Shown here: positions 6,449 through 6,577 of the stretch, in pieces
Position numbering within the stretch: the first letter of the stretch is position 1
Layout of the letters: each line of letters opens with the position of its first letter
From: JANXYW01 sp964458665
GTDB lineage: Bacteria > Chloroflexota > Dehalococcoidia > DSTF01 > JACRBR01
Reading direction: 5' to 3'
DNA: 6,577 nucleotides
Assembly: GCA_964458665.1 (NCBI GenBank)
Contig: CAYWOO010000088.1
Span: 1 to 6,577, forward strand
Position numbers and translations under genes: made by a program
The notes under the pieces: generated by a model
What the model was told of the DNA's origin: nothing
The model's database searches: none
The model's input: the letters and a program-made list of their open reading frames with translations, nothing else

Positions 6449-6577
6449 CTACGCCTCCACCGCCACGCGCTCTTCAGCGAGCGCCTTCCCCAGCGAATCC
6501 ACGACGTACGCCGCGTCGTCATCGGTCATCACCGCGCTCACAGGCAAGCAGATGTGCCGCGCGCAAACCTCTTCCGC
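6449..6577 (-). CDS. C-terminal end of a DegT/DnrJ/EryC1/StrS-type sugar aminotransferase (partial)
   Basis: Reading the minus strand from the right edge gives 42 open codons ending in TAG at 6449-6451. The peptide contains CARHICLPVSAVMTDDDAAY followed by VVDSLGKALAEE. The pattern H-x-C-L-P-(6-8 residues)-M-T-x-x-D-x-x-x-V-(2-3)-L is how PLP-dependent nucleotide-sugar aminotransferases of the DegT/DnrJ/EryC1/StrS family end. The catalytic lysine and the rest of the protein lie outside the window, so the assignment rests on this tail alone. It is the most upstream gene seen of the minus-strand operon and directly abuts the epimerase start. Enzymes of this family aminate keto-sugars on UDP or dTDP, which fits the neighbouring epimerases. 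Confidence 0.75.
   Translation of the reverse strand, partial: AEEVCARHICLPVSAVMTDDDAAYVVDSLGKALAEERVAVEA

Overview
This is a GC-rich bacterial window (clearly above 60% G+C by eye) with tightly packed genes, strong Shine-Dalgarno (SD) sequences and start/stop overlaps. Nothing in it fixes the taxon. The base composition, the 5-helix membrane protein and the gene style would fit a Chloroflexota or actinobacterial-type genome, but that is an impression and not evidence.

Layout. (1) Positions 1-22 hold the 3' end of a plus-strand tRNA: T-loop, acceptor strand, discriminator G and encoded CCA. (2) A plus-strand gene at 157-846 encodes a small membrane protein of unknown function with about five transmembrane helices. 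(3) Convergent with it, on the minus strand at 949-2205, is a pyridoxal-phosphate (PLP) enzyme of the sphingosine-1-phosphate lyase / group II decarboxylase family, with every key active-site motif visible. (4) Positions 2206-2434 are a 229-bp non-coding gap with only a weak promoter candidate. (5) From 2435 to the right edge runs a compact minus-strand operon. In transcription order it encodes a DegT/DnrJ/EryC1/StrS-type sugar aminotransferase (only its last 42 codons are in the window), an NAD-dependent sugar epimerase/dehydratase, a family 2 glycosyltransferase with a C-terminal membrane helix, a 12-helix MFS transporter, and a second GalE-like epimerase.

The operon junctions are TAG directly followed by ATG, an ATGA overlap, a 5-nt gap and a GTGA overlap. 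The five genes are therefore almost certainly co-transcribed and translationally coupled. Together they read as a glycan or glycolipid cassette: nucleotide-sugar modification (aminotransferase plus two epimerases), sugar transfer to a membrane lipid or other acceptor (glycosyltransferase), and a transporter of unknown cargo. The lyase-like gene downstream on the same strand could take part in lipid or amine metabolism, but any link to the glycan cassette is only positional.

Several starts are set here from SD sequences and overlaps, not from the longest reading frame. No mobile element, CRISPR array or clear novel system is visible. The points most worth a second look are the bacterial sphingosine-phosphate-lyase-like enzyme, the MFS transporter locked inside a sugar operon, and the aminotransferase tail at the edge.
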